This document shows, piece by piece, positions 8,578 to 17,777 of a stretch of DNA of 64,000 bases (position 1 is the first letter of the stretch; every line of letters begins with the position of its first letter). Under the pieces are notes generated by a model that ran no database searches, had not been told where the DNA came from, and saw only the letters and a program-made list of their open reading frames with translations. Both the position numbers and the translations under genes were made by a program. Source of the stretch: Alphaproteobacteria bacterium (GTDB taxonomy: Bacteria > Pseudomonadota > Alphaproteobacteria > CACIAM-22H2); the NCBI GenBank assembly GCA_017308135.1, contig JAFKFM010000008.1:186001-250000 (forward strand), in the 5' to 3' direction.

Positions 8578-10132
8578 CGCCGCCGTAGCCGGCCATCTCG
8601 GCCGGGTCGAGATTGTCGAACTTGGTGAATTCGCCGATGAATTTCAGCGGCACCGTGCCGATGGGCCCGTGACGCTGCTTGGCGATGATGATCTCCGCCT
8701 TCGCGTGGATCAGGTTGCCGCGCTCCATCCACTTCTGATGACGTTCGTTGAATTTCGAATCGTCCTCTTCGGGGCGGCGCATCGGCTCGGCGCGCGAATG
8801 GTAGTACTCCTCGCGGAACACGAACATCACGACGTCGGCGTCCTGTTCGATCGTGCCCGATTCACGAAGATCGGAAAGCTGCGGGCGCTTGTCTTCGCGT
8901 TGTTCGACGGCGCGCGACAGCTGCGATAGCGCCACGACGGGCACTTCCAATTCCTTGGCGAGCGCTTTGAGGCCGCGGGTGATCGCGGAGATTTCCTGCA
9001 CGCGGCCTTCGGCGCGCGCGTCGGGCGGGCCGGAGAGCAGCTGCAAATAGTCGATCACGATCATGCCCAGGCCGTGCGTGCGCTTCAGGCGCCGCGCACG
9101 CGTGCGCACGGCCGTGATCGACAGGCCCGGCGTGTCGTCGATGAACAGCGGCAGGCGGGCGAGTGTGGCCGACGCATGCGCGAATTTCTCGAAATCCGAG
9201 GCCATGACTTCGCCGCGCCGGATCTTGTCCGACGGCACTTCGACCTGTTCGGACAGAAGACGATTGGCGAGCTGCTCGGCCGACATTTCGAGCGAGAAGA
9301 ACGCGGTCACACCGCCTTCCGCGCCCTTGGGATCGGGCTCATTGCCCAGCCGCGGATTGTCCTCGCGCCATTTCATGCGCGCTTGCGCCGCGTTGAAGGC
9401 GATCTTGGTCGCGAACGCCGTCTTGCCCATCGAGGGACGGCCCGCGACGATGATGAGGTCGGAGGGGTGGAAACCGCCGAGCTTGTCGTTGAGCGCGTCG
9501 AAGCCGGTCGTCACGCCCGTGACGGCGCTGTCGCGCTTGAACGCGCTGTCGGCCATGTCGATGGCGACACCCAGCGCCCGGGAGAATTCCTTGAACCCGC
9601 CTTCGGACGAGCCCTTTTCGGCGAGGTCGAACAGCGCGCGCTCAGCTTTTTCGAGCTTCGCGGCGGAATCTTCCTCGACGTCGAATTCATGCGCTTCGTT
9701 GACGATGTCCGTGCCGATGCCGATCAATTCGCGCCGGCGATAGAGATCGAAAATCTGCTCGGCATAGTCCTTCGCGTTGATGATCGTGACCGCGTTGGCT
9801 TGCAGGCGGGCGAGATACTCGGCCCCGCCGATATCCTTCAGCTCCTCGTCGCGATCGAAATAGCTTTTGAGCGTCGCGGCGTTCGCTTGGCGGCCTTGTT
9901 CGACCAGCTTGCGGATGGCCGCGTAGATGCGTCCGTGGCGGCCATCGGCAAAATGTTCGGGTTCGAGAATCTCGCCCACGCGCTCGAAGGCGCGATTATT
10001 GGCGAGGAGGGACGCCAGCAGGCCCATCTCGATTTCGAAATTATGCGGCGGAATGCGAGGTGCAGGCGTGCCCTCGCTGCGTTCGCTCGCGGCGGGATGG
10101 GTGACGACGTTATCGCGGGCTGGCGTTTCCAT
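8564..10132 (-). CDS. dnaB: replicative DNA helicase DnaB
   Basis: A 522-residue hexameric helicase that unwinds the replication fork. The N-terminal domain starts at about residue 35 with the family motif PHNFEIEMGLLASLL. The RecA-like C-terminal domain has Walker A AGRPSMGKTAFATK, Walker B LGMIVIDYLQLL and the arginine-finger region LSQLSRAVEQREDKRPQLSD. I start at the ATG of METPARDN rather than 13 codons upstream, since the shorter form begins with a polar leader like that of other alphaproteobacterial DnaB proteins. Its upstream region holds a DnaA-box-like site and the rplI terminator. Confidence 0.97.
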   Translation of the reverse strand: METPARDNVVTHPAASERSEGTPAPRIPPHNFEIEMGLLASLLANNRAFERVGEILEPEHFADGRHGRIYAAIRKLVEQGRQANAATLKSYFDRDEELKDIGGAEYLARLQANAVTIINAKDYAEQIFDLYRRRELIGIGTDIVNEAHEFDVEEDSAAKLEKAERALFDLAEKGSSEGGFKEFSRALGVAIDMADSAFKRDSAVTGVTTGFDALNDKLGGFHPSDLIIVAGRPSMGKTAFATKIAFNAAQARMKWREDNPRLGNEPDPKGAEGGVTAFFSLEMSAEQLANRLLSEQVEVPSDKIRRGEVMASDFEKFAHASATLARLPLFIDDTPGLSITAVRTRARRLKRTHGLGMIVIDYLQLLSGPPDARAEGRVQEISAITRGLKALAKELEVPVVALSQLSRAVEQREDKRPQLSDLRESGTIEQDADVVMFVFREEYYHSRAEPMRRPEEDDSKFNERHQKWMERGNLIHAKAEIIIAKQRHGPIGTVPLKFIGEFTKFDNLDPAEMAGYGGDGEG

Positions 10133-10204
10133 GGGGAGGCGGACCTTAGGATGCGACAGGCGGCGGAACAAAGGAAATGCGTGGGGCTTGCGACAAGCGC
10201 GAGG

Positions 10205-10213
10205 TTATCCACG
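10205..10213 (+). promoter_or_regulatory. DnaA-box-like nonamer upstream of dnaB
   Basis: The sequence TTATCCACG differs from the consensus DnaA box TTATCCACA only at the last base. It lies 73 bases before the dnaB start, in the 180-base gap between dnaB and rplI. In a GC-rich genome an AT-containing match of this kind is uncommon, but a single site is weak evidence. Confidence 0.35.
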
Positions 10214-10242
10214 GGATAGTGTGAACAACTCCGCCCGTCCGC

Positions 10243-10280
10243 CCCAAACGAAAACGGCGCGCCCCGCAGGACGCGCCGTT
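10243..10280 (-). terminator. intrinsic terminator of the rpsF-rplI operon
   Basis: A perfect nine-base stem, AACGGCGCG with CGCGCCGTT (10253-10261 and 10272-10280), encloses a ten-base loop. Read on the minus strand it is followed by TTTTCGTTTG. It begins 33 bases after the rplI stop. This is a good rho-independent terminator by the usual criteria and separates the ribosomal operon from dnaB. Confidence 0.8.
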
Positions 10281-10312
10281 CATTCGTGAAGAAAGCGAGA
10301 AGAGCGAGGGGC

Positions 10313-10963
10313 TTAGGCTTCCTCGGTCTTTTTTGCTTTCTTGGCCTTCTTGGGCTTCGCATCGGCGGCCGGGGCTTCTTCCGCGGCCGACTCGGCAGGC
10401 GCCGCTTCGGCCGGGGCTTCCGCCGGGGCGGCTTCGGCGACCGGGGCTTCCTCGGCGTCCGCGTTGCGGCGGACGGCCTTGCCTTCGGCCTGGAGCTTCG
10501 CTTCTTCTTCCGACTGCGCGACGTTGACGGTGATCGTCACCGACACTTCCGGATGCAGCGCGATGCGGGTCTTGAACAAGCCCAGCTCCTTGATCGGCTG
10601 GACGAGCAGAACCTGCGCGCGGCCGATCGTGACGCCGGCCTTGGTCACCGCTTCGGCGACGTCGCGCGTGGCGACCGAGCCGTAGAGCTGACCGGACTCG
10701 CCGGCCGAGCGGATGATGACGACCGAGAACGTGTCGCCCATCTTGGCCGCGACCGCTTCGGCTTCGCCCTTGGCCTTCAGGTTCTGGGCTTCGAGCTGGG
10801 CGCGCTGCTTGTCGAAGTATTCGCGGTTCGCCTTGGTGGCGCGCAGCGCTTTCTTCTCGGGCAGCAGGTAGTTGCGAGCATAGCCCGGCTTCACCTTCAC
10901 CACGTCGCCCATCTGGCCGAGCGATTCGATGCGTTGAAGCAGAATGACGTCCATCTGCGACAT
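10313..10963 (-). CDS. rplI: 50S ribosomal protein L9 with long C-terminal tail
   Basis: A 216-residue L9. The N-terminal domain ([19 protein letters not shown], then [11 protein letters not shown]) binds 23S rRNA, and the second domain ends near residue 150. The start is set by AAAGGAGA six to seven bases before the ATG. The normal protein has about 150 residues; here an Ala/Glu/Pro-rich extension of some 60 residues ends in a lysine cluster ([10 protein letters not shown]). Such tails occur in alphaproteobacterial L9. It is the last gene of the operon. Confidence 0.97.
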   Translation of the reverse strand: MSQMDVILLQRIESLGQMGDVVKVKPGYARNYLLPEKKALRATKANREYFDKQRAQLEAQNLKAKGEAEAVAAKMGDTFSVVIIRSAGESGQLYGSVATRDVAEAVTKAGVTIGRAQVLLVQPIKELGLFKTRIALHPEVSVTITVNVAQSEEEAKLQAEGKAVRRNADAEEAPVAEAAPAEAPAEAAPAESAAEEAPAADAKPKKAKKAKKTEEA

Positions 10964-10983
10964 GGGTTGTCTCCTTTGTCTTT

Positions 10984-11919
10984 CTATTCCGAAGCGCCGC
11001 GCGCTTTGGCGCGCGCTTTGAGTTGGGTGAGGGGTTCGGCCAAGCCCAGCACGGCGACGACCGCGATAGGCCAACCGAAAACGATGATGGCACCGTAGCT
11101 CGCACCCAGAGCCACGCCGCGCCATTGCAGCTTCGCCGTCACCGCGTGCAGGACCGAAAGCCCCGCGAGCGCGTAAACGGCGACGAACAGGACGATCATG
11201 TTGCGCGACACGAAGCCGCCGAGCCCGTCGAGCAGGCTGCCGGCCGCGAAGATCGCGACCAGCCCCATCAGCGAAGCGGGAAGATCGAGATCCTCCATCT
11301 TCGGAGCGGGCCGGATCGGCTGGGCGAAGCGCTTGACCAACGCAAACGCCAAGGCCGCGTTGACCACGCTCATGAACAGCCACGACACGCCCAGGATCCC
11401 GGGGAAGAAGCGGGCGACCGCTTCCGCGAAGGGTTCGAGGCGCGACGTGTCGATCCCGGGGGCGCGCAAGCTGCGGAAGGCTTCGATGATGAAGTCCTTC
11501 AGCGCCGCTTCCAGCCCGCCTTCCGGTCCGGCGAAGGCGAAGACGAGGCCCGCGAACAACGCGCCGAGCAGGCCCACCAGGGTCAGCAACACGTTGCCAA
11601 TCGGATAGAACTCGATTCCGCCGTCCGGTGCCGGGCGCCAGCGCAAGGCTTGGCGCACCAGCACATAGGCCGGGCCCGCATTGGCCAGGAAATAGGCCAA
11701 AGCGAACACGAAGCCGCCGGTCACGAACGCGATCAGCGTGCCCATCGCCACCGCCACACCGGCGGCGGACGTGCCCATCCACAAGCCGGCCGCGAAAAGC
11801 GGCAGCTGTGCGAGATAGGCCAGCAGGAACGATGCGGGCGAACCGGTCATCAACGATCCGTGAAGGACCGCGCTGACCGCTCCCATACCGCCTGCGATGA
11901 GCAACGCTTGGGTTTTCAT
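10984..11919 (-). CDS. DUF2232 membrane protein
   Basis: A 311-residue integral membrane protein with about eight hydrophobic segments. Its position between rpsR and rplI is the conserved place of DUF2232 proteins in alphaproteobacteria, and its length and hydrophobic pattern agree. The family resembles the membrane components of ECF-like transporters in its fold class, but no substrate or function is established. The gene ends 20 bases before rplI starts and lies 49 bases after rpsR. Confidence 0.85.
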   Translation of the reverse strand: MKTQALLIAGGMGAVSAVLHGSLMTGSPASFLLAYLAQLPLFAAGLWMGTSAAGVAVAMGTLIAFVTGGFVFALAYFLANAGPAYVLVRQALRWRPAPDGGIEFYPIGNVLLTLVGLLGALFAGLVFAFAGPEGGLEAALKDFIIEAFRSLRAPGIDTSRLEPFAEAVARFFPGILGVSWLFMSVVNAALAFALVKRFAQPIRPAPKMEDLDLPASLMGLVAIFAAGSLLDGLGGFVSRNMIVLFVAVYALAGLSVLHAVTAKLQWRGVALGASYGAIIVFGWPIAVVAVLGLAEPLTQLKARAKARGASE

Positions 11920-11968
11920 GATCGTTGAAGGCCCGGCTCGCCCGAAAGCGAACCGATCCTTCCCGTCC

Positions 11969-12256
11969 TTAGCTCACCAGATAGGGCAGCAGGCCCAGGA
12001 AGCGCGCGCGCTTGATCGCCTTGGCGAGTTCGCGCTGCTTGGGCGCCGACACGGCCGTGATACGCGCCGGCACGATTTTGCCGCGCTCGGACACGTAACG
12101 CTGCAGCAAGCGGATGTCCTTGTAGTCGATCTTCGGCGCGTTGGGGCCGGAGAACGGGCAGGACTTGCGGCGGCGGAAGAACGGACGACGACCGCCGAAG
12201 CCGCCGCCGGAAGCGCCCTTCTCGGCGCCGGGATTTTCGTTGCTGGGACCGGTCAT
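11969..12256 (-). CDS. rpsR: 30S ribosomal protein S18
   Basis: A 95-residue small-subunit protein that pairs with S6 on the platform of the 30S subunit. The conserved core begins at RRKSCPFSG and continues through [19 protein letters not shown] and [21 protein letters not shown] glycine-rich leader of about 28 residues precedes it. It starts one base after the rpsF stop, so the S6 and S18 partners are made together. Confidence 0.98.
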   Translation of the reverse strand: MTGPSNENPGAEKGASGGGFGGRRPFFRRRKSCPFSGPNAPKIDYKDIRLLQRYVSERGKIVPARITAVSAPKQRELAKAIKRARFLGLLPYLVS

Positions 12257-12257
12257 A

Positions 12258-12695
12258 TCAGTTCACTCCCATCGCGGGGGCTGCATCGTCGAAATCGCGA
12301 CGGCGGGGACGGTCGCCGCGATCGCCGCGGGGGCCGCCGAAGCCGCGATCGTCACGATCGCCGCGATCTTCGCGCTTCTGCATCATCGCCGTCGGGCCTT
12401 CTTCGAAGGCTTCGTCGACGCGCACAGAAAGGAAACGCAGCACGTCTTCGTTCAGACGCAGCTGACGCTCGAGTTCGGCGAGGGCGGCACCCGAGCATTC
12501 CAGCCCGAGATACACGTAGTGGCCCTTGCGGTTCTTCTTGATGCGATAGGTCAGCGAACGCAGACCCCAATATTCGCGCTTCTTCACTTCGCCGCCCAAC
12601 CCCTTGAGGAGTTCGGTCATCTGATCGGCGAGCGCGTCGACTTGGGCTTGCGCCAAGTCCTGACGCGCGATGAACACGTTCTCGTAGAACGCCAT
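12258..12695 (-). CDS. rpsF: 30S ribosomal protein S6
   Basis: A 145-residue S6 beginning [13 protein letters not shown], the standard opening of the family. An ATG three codons earlier touches the AGGAG ribosome site directly and cannot be used, while the chosen ATG lies nine bases after AGGAG. The core reads through [20 protein letters not shown]. The C-terminal tail is rich in Arg, Gly and Asp. First gene of the rpsF-rpsR-DUF2232-rplI operon; the promoter must lie in the 194 bases before it, where I see no clear motif. Confidence 0.97.
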   Translation of the reverse strand: MAFYENVFIARQDLAQAQVDALADQMTELLKGLGGEVKKREYWGLRSLTYRIKKNRKGHYVYLGLECSGAALAELERQLRLNEDVLRFLSVRVDEAFEEGPTAMMQKREDRGDRDDRGFGGPRGDRGDRPRRRDFDDAAPAMGVN

Positions 12696-12889
12696 CGTTG
12701 GCATCTCCTGCTCGGTTTACGGACCAAAGCCATACCCAGGATGGGAACGACCCGGCCCTCAGCCCGCCTCTCGATCCAATGGGGATCGGCCAAGACGGGC
12801 AAGGAGGACGGACGGGATATGGCCCCGACCGCCGTTGAGGCGCGGCTTATAGGCGGTTTCCCGGGCTATAGCAAGCCGGGGCGGGGCGG

Positions 12890-13333
12890 TCAGTGCCCCT
12901 GGCCGTGGCCGCCGGCGCGGGGCTGGCGAACCTCGACTTGGACCTGGACTTCGCCGCCGCGCTCGAATTTGAGGGTCAGCGGGAATTTTTCCCCCAGTTT
13001 GAGGGGGGATTTGAGGTCCAGCAGCATCACATGCAGCCCACCGGGCTGGAGTTTCACCTCCGTGCCCGGCGTCACCTGAATGGCGTCCACGGGGCGCATC
13101 TGCATGACGTTGTTGTTCATCGTCATGCTGTGCAGTTCGGTCTTGCCCGCGACCGGGGCGCTGGCGGCGACCAAGCGGTCGGGCGCGCCGGTCGTGGTGA
13201 TCGTCAAGTAGGCCGCCCCGTTGCGGGCTTGGCCCAAGGTCGGACGCGCCCAGGCATCGTCCACCTTGATATCGGCGGCAAGCGCGGGAAAAGCGAACAG
13301 GGCCGCGAATGCGGCGATCAGGATGCGTTTCAT
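12890..13333 (-). CDS. periplasmic copper chaperone PCu(A)C
   Basis: A 147-residue secreted protein. A signal peptide is evident (MKRILIAAFAALFAFPALAA). The copper site of the family, H-M-x10-M-x21-H-x-M, is matched by ELHSMTM, then MQMRP, then GLHVML. PCu(A)C proteins deliver Cu(I) to the CuA centre of cytochrome oxidase. The C-terminus is a short Gly/His tail (GGHGQGH) that could also bind metal. It is a single-gene unit diverging from fabD; a longer upstream extension lacks a signal peptide and was not used. A different gene elsewhere in the window (30845-31012) encodes an oxidase subunit. Confidence 0.92.
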   Translation of the reverse strand: MKRILIAAFAALFAFPALAADIKVDDAWARPTLGQARNGAAYLTITTTGAPDRLVAASAPVAGKTELHSMTMNNNVMQMRPVDAIQVTPGTEVKLQPGGLHVMLLDLKSPLKLGEKFPLTLKFERGGEVQVQVEVRQPRAGGHGQGH

Positions 13334-13459
13334 GCCGGGAGTCCTACCAGGGGCGGCCCGGCGCCGCCACCGGGTGCGACGGCTTGACACGGGGGGCCGC
13401 GCTTTGTACGCAGACGGCCTTCCCGACAAATTCCCCTCTCATCGCGACGGTATTTCCGC

Positions 13460-14413
13460 ATGCGCGCTTTCACGTTTCCCGGTCAAGGTTCCCAGGCACC
13501 CGGCATGGGCAAGGATCTGGCGGAAGCCTTCGCCGCCGCCCGCGCGGTGTTCGAAGAGGTCGACGAGGCCCTGAAGCAGAAGCTGTCCAAGCTGATGTTC
13601 GAAGGCCCGGCCGAAGAACTGACCCTGACCGCGAACGCCCAGCCCGCGTTGATGGCGCATTCGATCGCCGTGCTGCGCGTGCTGGAAAGCGAAGCGAAGC
13701 TCGATTTCGGCAAACACGTGTCGTTCGTCGCCGGGCATTCGCTGGGCGAGTATTCCGCACTGGCCGCCGCGGGCACGTTCAGCCTGTCGGATGCGGCGCG
13801 CCTGCTGCGTTTGCGCGGTACGGCCATGCAAGCCGCCGTACCCGTGGGCGAGGGGGCGATGGCGGCCCTGCTGGGGCTCGATGCGCCCGCCGCCGAAGAA
13901 GTCGCCGCTGAAGCCCGCAAGAGCCCCGAGGGCAAGGACGAGGTTTGCGACTTCGCCAACGACAACGCGCCGGGTCAGGTCGTCGTGTCGGGTGCGAAGG
14001 CCGCCGTCGAACGCGCCCTCGATATCGCCAAAGCGAAGGGGGCGAAGCGCGCTGTACTTCTGCCGGTGTCGGCACCCTTCCATTGCGCGCTGATGAAGCC
14101 CGCCGCCGACGCGATGGCCGAAGCGCTCGCCAACACGAAAATGGCGCCGCCCAAAGTGCCGCTGGTCGCCAATGTGACCGCCGCCCAAGTCTCCGATCCC
14201 GAGACGATCCGCGAGCTGCTGGTGAAGCAGGTGACCGGCCGCGTGCGCTGGCGCGAATGCGTTTCCTATATGAAGGCGCAGGGTGTGGCGCAGCTTTACG
14301 AACTGGGTGCGGGCAAGGTTTTGTCGGGTCTGGTGAAGCGTATCGAGCCGGATGTCGTCGGCACCGCGCTCAACGGCCCCGCCGATATCGAAGCTTTCGC
14401 GAAATCACTGTAA
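13460..14413 (+). CDS. fabD: malonyl-CoA:ACP transacylase
   Basis: Transfers malonyl groups from CoA to acyl carrier protein. The protein has 317 residues and opens with FTFPGQGSQAPGMGKDL. The nucleophile is Ser94 in AGHSLGEYSAL, and the catalytic histidine lies in PVSAPFHCALM. The conserved QPALMAHS stretch is also present. First gene of the fab operon; it diverges from the copper chaperone across a 126-base gap that should hold the promoter. Confidence 0.97.
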   Translation: MRAFTFPGQGSQAPGMGKDLAEAFAAARAVFEEVDEALKQKLSKLMFEGPAEELTLTANAQPALMAHSIAVLRVLESEAKLDFGKHVSFVAGHSLGEYSALAAAGTFSLSDAARLLRLRGTAMQAAVPVGEGAMAALLGLDAPAAEEVAAEARKSPEGKDEVCDFANDNAPGQVVVSGAKAAVERALDIAKAKGAKRAVLLPVSAPFHCALMKPAADAMAEALANTKMAPPKVPLVANVTAAQVSDPETIRELLVKQVTGRVRWRECVSYMKAQGVAQLYELGAGKVLSGLVKRIEPDVVGTALNGPADIEAFAKSL

Positions 14414-14424
14414 GGAATTTCCGC

Positions 14425-15165
14425 ATGTTCGATTTGACCGGTAAGACAGCGCTCGTCACGGGCGCTTCGGGCGGCCTGGGTACAGCGATCGCGATCGCGT
14501 TGGCCAAAGCCGGCGCGAAAGTCGCGCTGTCGGGTACCCGCGTCGAAGCGCTGGAAACGGTGAAGGCGAAGATCGGCGACGCGGCCGTGGTCGTCCCCGG
14601 CGATCTTTCGGACGCGGCGGTCACCGAGAAGCTGTTCAAGGACGCCGAAGCGGCCTTGGGCGGCGGCGTCGATATTCTGGTGAACAACGCCGGCCTGACG
14701 CGCGATGGCCTTGCCATGCGCATGAAGGACGAGGATTGGCAGAAGGTCATCGACGTCGACCTGACGGCCGCCTTCCGCCTGTCGCGCGCCAGTTTGCGCG
14801 GCATGATGAAGCGCAAATGGGGCCGGATCGTCGGGATCACTTCCATTGTCGGCGTCACCGGCAATCCGGGTCAGGCGAACTACGCCGCCGCGAAGGCCGG
14901 CATGATCGGTATGTCGAAGGCTTTGGCCCAGGAAGTCGCCTCGCGCGGCATCACGGTCAATTGCGTGGCGCCGGGCTTCATCGTTTCGCCGATGACCGAC
15001 GCGCTGAACGACGAGCAGAAAACCCGGCTTCTGGGCGGCATTCCGTTGGGACGCATGGGCACGGCCGAGGAAATCGCCGCCGCCGTTCTGTATCTTGCGT
15101 CGAACGAAGCCGCCTTCGTCACCGGCCAGACCTTGCACGTCAATGGCGGGATGGCCATGATCTAA
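14425..15165 (+). CDS. fabG: 3-oxoacyl-ACP reductase
   Basis: A 246-residue NADPH-dependent SDR that reduces beta-ketoacyl-ACP. It has VTGASGGLGTAIA for the cofactor, NNAGLTRDGLAMRM, a catalytic serine in GITSIVGVTGNPGQ and YAAAK. The C-terminus is GGMAMI, the usual FabG ending. The start has TAAGGA about seven bases upstream. It follows fabD by 11 bases, and acpP lies downstream. Confidence 0.97.
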   Translation: MFDLTGKTALVTGASGGLGTAIAIALAKAGAKVALSGTRVEALETVKAKIGDAAVVVPGDLSDAAVTEKLFKDAEAALGGGVDILVNNAGLTRDGLAMRMKDEDWQKVIDVDLTAAFRLSRASLRGMMKRKWGRIVGITSIVGVTGNPGQANYAAAKAGMIGMSKALAQEVASRGITVNCVAPGFIVSPMTDALNDEQKTRLLGGIPLGRMGTAEEIAAAVLYLASNEAAFVTGQTLHVNGGMAMI

Positions 15166-15184
15166 GGCCCAAGGTATTGGCAGG

Positions 15185-15201
15185 GCGGGTATTTCCCCCG
15201 C
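15185..15201 (+). terminator. possible weak hairpin between fabG and acpP
   Basis: A five-base stem GCGGG/CCCGC with a seven-base loop follows the fabG stop by 19 bases and leads into TTTCC. It could attenuate read-through, since acpP is often made in excess from its own promoter in the following 90 bases. The stem is short and chance is possible in GC-rich sequence. Confidence 0.3.
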
Positions 15202-15291
15202 TTTCCATGACCCGCGAATTCGTGTTAGCTACCCCCGTTTTTCCAGACGACTCCGCACGAGGCGGCGCGTCCCTTAGAAAGGTAACGAGAA

Positions 15292-15528
15292 ATGAGCGAC
15301 ATCGCCGACCGCGTTAAGAAGATCGTCGTCGAGCATCTGGGCGTCGAAGAAGCCAAGGTCACGGAAGCGGCGAGCTTCGTGGACGACCTCGGCGCCGACT
15401 CCCTCGACACGGTCGAGCTGGTCATGGCCTTCGAAGAGGAATTCGGCATCGAGATTCCGGACGACGCGGCCGAGAAGATCTCGACCGTGAAGGACGCGAT
15501 CGACTTCATCGGCAAGGCGAAGGCCTAA
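15292..15528 (+). CDS. acpP: acyl carrier protein
   Basis: A 78-residue acidic protein that carries growing acyl chains on a phosphopantetheine arm. The arm attaches to Ser37 in [16 protein letters not shown], the perfect family signature. GAAAGGTAACGAGAA before the ATG supplies a ribosome site. It has a 126-base leader after fabG and is 18 bases from fabF, the standard fab order. Confidence 0.98.
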   Translation: MSDIADRVKKIVVEHLGVEEAKVTEAASFVDDLGADSLDTVELVMAFEEEFGIEIPDDAAEKISTVKDAIDFIGKAKA

Positions 15529-15546
15529 CCGGGACCGCCGCCGCTT

Positions 15547-16809
15547 ATGCGCCGCGTCGTCGTCACCGGGCTGGGTTTGGTCACACCGCTGGGTTGCGGT
15601 GTGAAAACCTCGTGGGATCGCATCGTGGCCGGCGAGTCCGGCCTTGCGGGGATCCAAGCCTTCGACGTTTCCGATTTGCCGGCCAAAGTGGCGGCGATGG
15701 TGCCGCGCGGCGATCTCGCGTCGGGGAAGTTCAATCCCGACGATTGGGTGCCGCCCAAGGAACAGAAGAAGATGGACGACTTCATCGTCTATGGCGTCGC
15801 CGCGGCGACCCAGGCGGTGGAGGATGCGGGCTGGAAGCCGACGGACGAGGAAAGCCTCGAACGCACCGGCGTGATGATCGGCTCGGGCATCGGCGGCTTG
15901 CAGTCCATCTACGAAGGTTCGATCACGCTGAAGGAACGGGGCCCCCGGCGCATCTCGCCGTTCTTCATTCCCTCGGCGCTGATCAACCTCGCGTCGGGCC
16001 ATGTGTCGATCAAATACGGCTTCAAGGGCCCGAACCATTCGGCCGTGACCGCCTGCGCGACGGGTGCGCATGCCATCGGCGATGCGGGCCGTTTGATTGC
16101 ACTTGGCGATGCCGACGTGATGGTCGCGGGCGGTGCGGAAGCGGCGATCTGCCGCCTGGGCATCGCGGGCTTCGCGGCCGCGCGGGCGCTCTCGACCAAT
16201 TTCAACGACGAGCCGCAACGCGCGTCGCGTCCTTGGGATAAGGACCGCGACGGTTTCGTGATGGGCGAAGGGGCGGGCGTCGTCGTGCTCGAGGAATACG
16301 AGCACGCGAAGAAGCGCGGCGCCAAGATCTACGCCGAGCTCACCGGCTACGGCCTGTCGGGCGACGCGCACCACATCACCGCCCCGCCGGAAGACGGCAA
16401 TGGCGGGTTCCGCGCTATGACCGCCGCGCTGCGCAACGCCAAGCTCGACAAGACGTCGATCGACTACATCAACGCGCATGGCACCTCGACGCCGCTGGGC
16501 GACGAGATCGAACTCGGTGCGGTCAAGCGCCTGTTCGAAAGCCACGCCTATTCGCTGTCCATGTCGTCGACCAAATCGGCGATCGGGCATCTGCTGGGGG
16601 CCGCCGGCGGCGTTGAAGCGATCTTCTCGATCCTCGCCATCCGCGATCAGGTCGCACCGCCCACGCGCAATCTCGACAATCCGTCGGAAGGCTGCGACAT
16701 CGACCTGGTTCCCAAGCAGGCGAAGCCGCGCAAGATCCGCCACGCGCTGTCGAACTCCTTCGGGTTCGGCGGCACCAACGCGGCGGTGATCTTCTCGAGC
16801 GTGAATTGA
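15547..16809 (+). CDS. fabF: 3-oxoacyl-ACP synthase II
   Basis: A 420-residue condensing enzyme that elongates acyl-ACP. It starts MRRVVVTGLGLVTPLG. The catalytic triad is visible: the cysteine in AVTACATGAHAIGDA, the first histidine in YINAHGTSTPLGD and the second in AIGHLLGAAGG. The C-terminal FGFGGTNAAVIF loop is intact. It overlaps mltG by four bases. Confidence 0.98.
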   Translation: MRRVVVTGLGLVTPLGCGVKTSWDRIVAGESGLAGIQAFDVSDLPAKVAAMVPRGDLASGKFNPDDWVPPKEQKKMDDFIVYGVAAATQAVEDAGWKPTDEESLERTGVMIGSGIGGLQSIYEGSITLKERGPRRISPFFIPSALINLASGHVSIKYGFKGPNHSAVTACATGAHAIGDAGRLIALGDADVMVAGGAEAAICRLGIAGFAAARALSTNFNDEPQRASRPWDKDRDGFVMGEGAGVVVLEEYEHAKKRGAKIYAELTGYGLSGDAHHITAPPEDGNGGFRAMTAALRNAKLDKTSIDYINAHGTSTPLGDEIELGAVKRLFESHAYSLSMSSTKSAIGHLLGAAGGVEAIFSILAIRDQVAPPTRNLDNPSEGCDIDLVPKQAKPRKIRHALSNSFGFGGTNAAVIFSSVN

Positions 16810-17777
16810 AGCCGGCGCGCTTCGCCGCCTTCCTCATCGTTGTTTTAGGGTTGGCCGCGACCGGTTTCTGGTTCGCGGCCAATCTCTATTTGGGGCCCGG
16901 CCCATCGACCGAGACCGTGCGCGTGCTGATCCCACGCGGAAGCGGGGCGCAGGACATCGCCGAACTTCTCGAAGCCAAACGCGCCATACCCAACGCCTGG
17001 GTGTTCCTGGGCGGCGCGCAGTTCGACGGCCAGCTCGCGCGCTTGAAAGCGGGCGAGTACGACATTCCGCCGCGCGCGTCGGGGCGCGAGATCGCTTCGT
17101 TGATCGCGTCGGGCAAAGCGGTCGTGCGGCGCATCACCTTCGCGGAAGGTTTGATGTCGGGCCAGATCGCCGCGCTGCTGAACACCGCCGAAGGCTTGGA
17201 CGGCGATCCGGTGGCCGTACCGCCGGAAGGCAGCGTGTTGCCGGACACGTATTTCTACGCGTGGGGCGACCCGCGCGGGCGGATCGTCGAACGCGCGACC
17301 CGCGCGATGCGCGAGACGCTGGCGGAGCTTTGGGCCAAACGCGCCGAGAATCTGCCGTTACGTGATCCCGCGGAGGCTTTGGTGCTTGCCTCGATCGTCG
17401 AGCGTGAAACCGGCCATGCCGACGAGCGCGGGCGCGTCGCCGCCGTGTTCGTCAATCGCCTGCGACGCGGCATGCGGCTGCAAGCCGATCCGACCGTGGC
17501 ATACGGTATCGACCGGATGGCGCCGTTGGGACGGCCGCTGTCGCGCGCCGATCTCGATACGCGCCACGACTGGAACACCTATGTGATCGCGGGTTTGCCG
17601 CCCACGCCGATCGCCAATCCGGGGCGCGCGTCGATCGAAGCCGTGCTCAACCCGCCGCAGACCGACGAGCTTTACTTCGTCGCCGATGGCGAGGGGCGCC
17701 ACGCCTTCGCGCGCGACTTGGCCGAGCATAACCGCAACGTCGCCAAGCTTCGCGAGATCGAGCGCAATCGCCGTTAG
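16806..17777 (+). CDS. mltG: endolytic transglycosylase MltG
   Basis: A 323-residue inner-membrane enzyme that cuts nascent glycan strands and so terminates peptidoglycan chains. A single membrane anchor lies at about residues 5-25. The catalytic glutamate is in LASIVERETGHADERGRV, matching the E. coli active-site segment, and FVNRLRRGMRLQADPTVAYG follows. The start is a TTG overlapping the fabF stop; no ATG exists in the signal-anchor region, so I accept it. The downstream position after fabF is conserved, here without pabC between them. Confidence 0.94.
   Translation: MKPARFAAFLIVVLGLAATGFWFAANLYLGPGPSTETVRVLIPRGSGAQDIAELLEAKRAIPNAWVFLGGAQFDGQLARLKAGEYDIPPRASGREIASLIASGKAVVRRITFAEGLMSGQIAALLNTAEGLDGDPVAVPPEGSVLPDTYFYAWGDPRGRIVERATRAMRETLAELWAKRAENLPLRDPAEALVLASIVERETGHADERGRVAAVFVNRLRRGMRLQADPTVAYGIDRMAPLGRPLSRADLDTRHDWNTYVIAGLPPTPIANPGRASIEAVLNPPQTDELYFVADGEGRHAFARDLAEHNRNVAKLREIERNRR

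Noticed and set aside
12702-12704. Earlier ATG for rpsF
   Set aside because: It directly follows AGGAG with one base between, too close to serve as a start; the next ATG nine bases beyond fits the motif and the family.
15274-16743. A 489-codon frame on the minus strand
   Set aside because: It is antisense to acpP and fabF and shows no domain.
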